Assembly: GCA_034670025.1 (NCBI GenBank)
Contig: JAXMOE010000007.1
Location: 1-64,000, forward strand
Direction: 5' to 3'
DNA length: 64,000 bases
Source of the DNA: PGYR01 sp034670025
GTDB taxonomy: Bacteria; Bacteroidota; Ignavibacteria; Kapaibacteriales; UBA2268
Positions 60,931-64,000 of the stretch are shown here, piece after piece (position 1 is the first letter of the stretch; each line of letters begins with the position of its first letter). The position numbers were made by a program, and so were the translations under genes. Under the pieces are notes generated by a model, which worked only from the letters and a program-made list of their open reading frames with translations, had not been told where the DNA came from and ran no database searches.

Positions 60931-61105
60931 ATTATTTCTTTTGATTTGTTATTCATGTAATTGACAAAGATACGAATAAATTATATTTTTAATTTTAGTT
61001 GAGGTGAGAACTAAAGTTTGATTAAATTTAATTTAAAAAAAACAATACTTTTCAACTCTTGTCGTTTAATACACAAAATTAAATACATTTATAGGATAAG
61101 GATTT

Positions 61106-61909
61106 ATGAAAAACATTTTAAAATTATTGGCTGTTGTCGTGGCTTTAGCTTTTTTTACAGCTTGTAGCGATGATGATGATACAACAAAGCCAACGCCTAC
61201 TGCTGCAGGTGAATTGACTGTAGAAAGTCAAATTATCTCTCAGAATGAGATTATAGTAAAGAGTGTAACGTTCGAAAAAGATGGCTGGATAGTAGTCCAC
61301 GCAGACAACGGCAACTCGCCTGTTGTTCCTGATATTATCTCTTTGGAAGTACCAGTAGAAGCAGGAACTCACAAAGATTTAACGATTCCTCTATCAACTA
61401 ATGCAACTATGTTAGATGGCAACACCAAAGTTTGGGTTATGTTGCACACTGATGACGGAGTAAAAGGCTCTTATGAATTCGATGGCGAATCTGGTATTGA
61501 TGGTCCTCTAAAAGATTTGGATAGTAATATAATTATGTCTCCAATTACTCTACAACCTTCTACAATCTTAGTAGATGATCAAGCAGTATCAAATAAAGTA
61601 AGTGTTGTATCAGTTACTTCAGCTGTTGACGGTTGGTTGGTTATACATAATGACAATGGAAGTGGCGGAATTGTTCTTCCTGGAATTATTGGTAAAACAA
61701 AAGTCAAAAAAGGACTGAACCAAAACGTAGAAGTTATGCTTGACGAAGGTGTGATTATAGAAACGGGACAAAAATTATTCCCTATGTTGCATATTGACAA
61801 CAAGACAATAGACAAATATGAGTTCCCTGTTGCCGACCCTGCAGAAGTGTTCGGTTTTGATGAAGATGGGAATCCTATTATTGTATTAGAAACAATAACA
61901 GTATTATAA
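61106..61909 (+). CDS. Two-domain DUF7282-like lipoprotein (first of tandem paralogues)
   Basis: 267 residues. Lipobox 'AFFTAC' (Cys about 19) followed by an acidic run. Two copies of a beta-sandwich-like domain: about 35-125 ('SVTFEKDGWIVVHADNGNSPVVPDII', 'VWVMLHTDDGVKGSYEF') and about 150-260 ('SAVDGWLVIHNDNGSGGIVLPGIIG', 'FPMLHIDNKTIDKYEFP'). The 'DGWIVVH' core is like DUF7282 domains of other envelope proteins; the family is uncertain. Probably a cell-surface lipoprotein. It has its own terminator at 61951. Confidence 0.75.
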   Translation: MKNILKLLAVVVALAFFTACSDDDDTTKPTPTAAGELTVESQIISQNEIIVKSVTFEKDGWIVVHADNGNSPVVPDIISLEVPVEAGTHKDLTIPLSTNATMLDGNTKVWVMLHTDDGVKGSYEFDGESGIDGPLKDLDSNIIMSPITLQPSTILVDDQAVSNKVSVVSVTSAVDGWLVIHNDNGSGGIVLPGIIGKTKVKKGLNQNVEVMLDEGVIIETGQKLFPMLHIDNKTIDKYEFPVADPAEVFGFDEDGNPIIVLETITVL

Positions 61910-61950
61910 AGTAACATTAATATAACATAAGTTATGTTATTGGTGAGTTT

Positions 61951-61987
61951 AAGACCTCATTCGTAATTCGAATGGGGTCTTTTTTTA
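61951..61987 (+). terminator. Rho-independent terminator after the first paralogue
   Basis: AAGACCTCATTCG, loop TAATT, CGAATGGGGTCTT form a 13-bp stem with one mismatch, followed by T7. It separates the two paralogous genes. Confidence 0.88.
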
Positions 61988-62083
61988 TTTAAAAGAAAAT
62001 AATTATTTAGTTTCAAAAAATCTAAAATATACTAAGTAACGTATATAGATTAAATATTTTTACAAAACAATGGAGTTATTACA

Positions 62084-62887
62084 ATGAAGAATTTTTTTAG
62101 AATAATGTTAATGATGGGTTTAGTTGCTTTTATGACAGCTTGCGACGATGACGATGACACAAATAAACCAAGTGATATGGAACCAGGTATGCTAACAGTT
62201 AGTGACCAAATGGTTTCGCAAAATATGGTTATGGTAGAGAGCGTAACTTTTGAAGAAGATGGGTGGATTGTTATTCACGCCAACAAAGCTGATGATAGTG
62301 GTCCAGTAGTACCTCAGATTATCTCTGAGCCAGTATTCGTAGAAGCGGGAACTGAAACTGATGTTATGATACCACTTACTACTGACGCTATGATGGACAT
62401 AGAAGACACTAAAGTTTGGGTGATGTTACACACTGACACTGGTGTAAGTGGTGATTATGAATTTGATACCAATCAAGATTTAGATCCACCTTTGGCTAAT
62501 TTGGCTGGTGATGTGATTATCACACCTATTATGCTAATGCCTGCTATGATAATGGTAGATGACCAAGCAGTAACTAATTCAGTTACTTTAGATGTGAATG
62601 CTGCGGCTGATGGCTGGATAGTAGTTCACAATATGGCTGGCGAAGGTATTGAATTGCCAGGTATAATTGGTAAAACTGCAATCACTAAAGGAATGAATGA
62701 AAATGTAACAATAATGCTTGATGAAGGTGTAACTATTACTCCTGGTCAAAAATTATTCCCTATGGTTCACATAGACGCTTCTCCTAAAGGTGAATATAAC
62801 TTCCCAGGTGTAGATGCACCAGAAGTTTTCGGATATAATAACGAAGGCACAGCTAACATAGTAGTAACTTCTATAAATGTTAAGTAA
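62084..62887 (+). CDS. Two-domain DUF7282-like lipoprotein (second of tandem paralogues)
   Basis: 267 residues, the same length and layout as the gene at 61106, including lipobox 'FMTAC', 'SVTFEEDGWIVIHANKADDSGPVVPQII' and 'NAAADGWIVVHNMAGEGIELPGIIGKTAITKG'. Met is unusually frequent near the N-terminus and middle ('MLMPAMIMVDDQ'). It comes from a recent tandem duplication. The 97 bp before it (after the terminator) would carry its own promoter. Confidence 0.78.
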   Translation: MKNFFRIMLMMGLVAFMTACDDDDDTNKPSDMEPGMLTVSDQMVSQNMVMVESVTFEEDGWIVIHANKADDSGPVVPQIISEPVFVEAGTETDVMIPLTTDAMMDIEDTKVWVMLHTDTGVSGDYEFDTNQDLDPPLANLAGDVIITPIMLMPAMIMVDDQAVTNSVTLDVNAAADGWIVVHNMAGEGIELPGIIGKTAITKGMNENVTIMLDEGVTITPGQKLFPMVHIDASPKGEYNFPGVDAPEVFGYNNEGTANIVVTSINVK

Positions 62888-62915
62888 ATGTAATATATGT
62901 TAGTTTGCCCTAATG

Positions 62916-62948
62916 AACCTCAGTCATTTATTTGGCTGAGGTTTTTTT
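62916..62948 (+). terminator. Terminator after the second paralogue, overlapping the next gene
   Basis: AACCTCAG and CTGAGGTT arms with a short loop, then T8. It extends into the 3' end of the leftward DUF1801 gene (which ends at 62928), so convergent transcripts meet here. Confidence 0.75.
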
Positions 62949-63314
62949 TGATAATAAATCTTTACGATAACTTACCATAAGTATAATCAAATCCTTTGGT
63001 AATGGCTTGTCGAGAGGGAATTGTACTGAACCTTTACCTTTTGTGTAATCACTTAACTCCAAATCAAACTTCTCTATTGTGGTTGGATGAGGGTAGAATC
63101 CAACATGTTTTTTATATCCTGCTATCATAATCTGTTGTTCTCTTTTGCCACCATCAACCAACGTGTAAGCAGGAATATTATAGTTTATTAATTCTGTCGC
63201 ATTTGGCGCGGCTAATAATATGTATTCCTTCAACACCAAGAGAGCAATTTTGGTTCTCTCGGGTTGAGCTTCAAAATACTCATTTACAGTTTTATATTTT
63301 TTTGATACACTCAT
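62928..63314 (-). CDS. DUF1801-family protein (YdhG-like)
   Basis: 128 residues. 'YEDVNEYFEAQPERTKIALLVLKEYIL'-type N-terminus (here 'TVNEYFEAQPERTKIALLVL'), 'ATELINYNIPAYTL', 'MIAGYKKHVGFYPHPTTIEKF' and 'GKGSVQFPLDKPLPKDLI' are the DUF1801 blocks; related proteins act as frataxin-like iron chaperones in Bacillus, but that role cannot be assumed here. The coding end overlaps the terminator of the converging gene. Confidence 0.9.
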   Translation of the reverse strand: MSVSKKYKTVNEYFEAQPERTKIALLVLKEYILLAAPNATELINYNIPAYTLVDGGKREQQIMIAGYKKHVGFYPHPTTIEKFDLELSDYTKGKGSVQFPLDKPLPKDLIILMVSYRKDLLSKKTSAK

Positions 63315-63369
63315 ACTTTCAACATTTTAAATAGAAAAAGAATTACTTTGCATTTACAATCGTTTACAA

Positions 63370-64000
63370 TTAGGTAATTATTTCACTATTATAAATCACA
63401 GGCATTTGCCCTTTCCACTGGTCCCATAGCTCTTGCTCTATTACTAACCTAGCCATAAAGTTAGCTACATTTATTCGGCTAGTCTTACCTGCATCGAATA
63501 TTGCATCTCTTATTGGTGATTGGTGCAGCTCATAATCACTTACATTAGTGTCAGAAGTTAAACCATCTGGTCGGACTGCTACCCACTCTATATGGTTGTC
63601 TTTTTGTCCAATTTCTGTTCGCAAATAATCTGATGCGGTTTCATTGTCAGAGTGTGGTGGTAGCAAAAACCGGAGTAAACCAACTACAACTTTATGACCG
63701 AACGACACTTGCTCATTTAAGTCTCTGTTGCGGTTTCCAGTTGTATTCATAAGCACAAATTTTACTGGCTTCTTAGTATTATTTTGTTTAACTGAATTGC
63801 AAGCTAACTTTACTGCATCGGTCACTAACTTACGCGGCTTCCCGAACAGCCCTTTAAATGTCAGGTTGTGCCCTAAGCAAGAAGCAACGGCATCACAATC
63901 AGCTAAGTGTGCGGTCATTTCCTCAGTTGTCATATCCGATATATTTGCTTTAACTATTGTAAGTTGCTTATTCTCTTTCCAAGATTGGGGTAATTTTTCT
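63370..64000 (-). CDS. NAD(P)H-binding atypical SDR reductase (5' end beyond the window)
   Basis: The frame stays open to the right edge: upstream of the first in-window Met (63933) it reads 'EKLPQSWKENKQLTIVKANI', so the gene is partial and its Rossmann start is missing. 'CDAVASCLGHNLTFKGLFGKPRKLVTDAVKLAC' and 'KFVLMNTTGNRNRDL' are typical of NmrA/atypical-SDR proteins, ending 'RINVANFMARLVIEQELWDQWKGQMPVIYN'. Substrate unknown. Confidence 0.88.
   Translation of the reverse strand, partial: EKLPQSWKENKQLTIVKANISDMTTEEMTAHLADCDAVASCLGHNLTFKGLFGKPRKLVTDAVKLACNSVKQNNTKKPVKFVLMNTTGNRNRDLNEQVSFGHKVVVGLLRFLLPPHSDNETASDYLRTEIGQKDNHIEWVAVRPDGLTSDTNVSDYELHQSPIRDAIFDAGKTSRINVANFMARLVIEQELWDQWKGQMPVIYNSEIIT

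Overview
This AT-rich bacterial window most likely comes from the Bacteroidota/Chlorobiota/Ignavibacteriota (FCB) group. Four large secreted proteins end in, or appear to end in, type IX secretion (T9SS) C-terminal sorting domains (clearest where 'YPNPSSG' or 'SPNPAKDKL' is followed by a beta-rich tail). OmpA/PD40 proteins, many short lipoproteins and Rhs proteins with the 'YYPFGMLMPERNW' core fit the same group. A complete flhA suggests a flagellated FCB lineage (Kapabacteria or Ignavibacteria-like) rather than a typical Bacteroides or Flavobacterium. This placement is inferred; there is no rRNA in the window.

Layout. 1-2.3 kb: an IS256-family element (128-1548) sits inside an IS3-family transposase gene, with an 8-bp target duplication; both are damaged. 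2.3-5.0 kb: a single-chain MmeI-like restriction-modification enzyme. 5.1-11.7 kb: a tightly packed leftward operon, dnaX - bcp - tatD (fused to an outer-membrane protein) - Nramp-like transporter - alkB-like - anmK. 11.9-14.0 kb: an OmpA/PD40 protein. 14.1-16.3 kb: an arsenic operon (arsR-arsI-acr3-arsC). 16.6-20.9 kb: a YadA-head/tail-fibre-like adhesin broken by one TAG codon, then two small envelope proteins. 21-26.4 kb: a T9SS protein and a divergent ECF sigma / membrane-anchored regulator / lipoprotein operon. 27-29.4 kb: small envelope genes (DUF1684, DUF481). 29.5-32 kb: solitary flhA and a J-domain protein. 32.3-40.5 kb: YgjP-like peptidase, DUF2254 protein, a lipoprotein and two large T9SS proteins.

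40.6-47.3 kb is the most unusual region: a leftward array of Rhs C-terminal toxin tips without their secretion-competent Rhs bodies. Each tip starts at or near the same short Rhs core and is followed by a small lipoprotein or membrane protein that is probably its immunity factor. The tips are a HExxH peptidase, an L,D-transpeptidase-like domain, an alpha/beta-hydrolase (frameshifted just before its probable catalytic His) and a HEIVGH peptidase-like domain, plus a toxin tail with an NTF2-fold immunity lipoprotein. Two copies of a hairpin-bounded DUF559 nuclease unit (443-444 bp direct repeat) flank one toxin/immunity pair. One copy is fused in frame to an Rhs tip through an 11-bp microhomology. 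I read this as a store of toxin cassettes shaped by a DUF559-carrying repeat element.

47.3-53.4 kb: a tetR-tolC-MFP-RND efflux operon with a clear operator palindrome. 53.5-64 kb: pentapeptide-repeat protein, T9SS propeller protein, mnmA, a secreted YidD-domain fusion, PEGA lipoprotein, DEDDh exonuclease, enoyl-CoA hydratase, two tandem paralogous lipoproteins, a DUF1801 protein and a reductase that runs off the right edge. Dispersed hairpin repeats occupy most of the longer gene-free gaps. I saw no rRNA, tRNA or CRISPR array.
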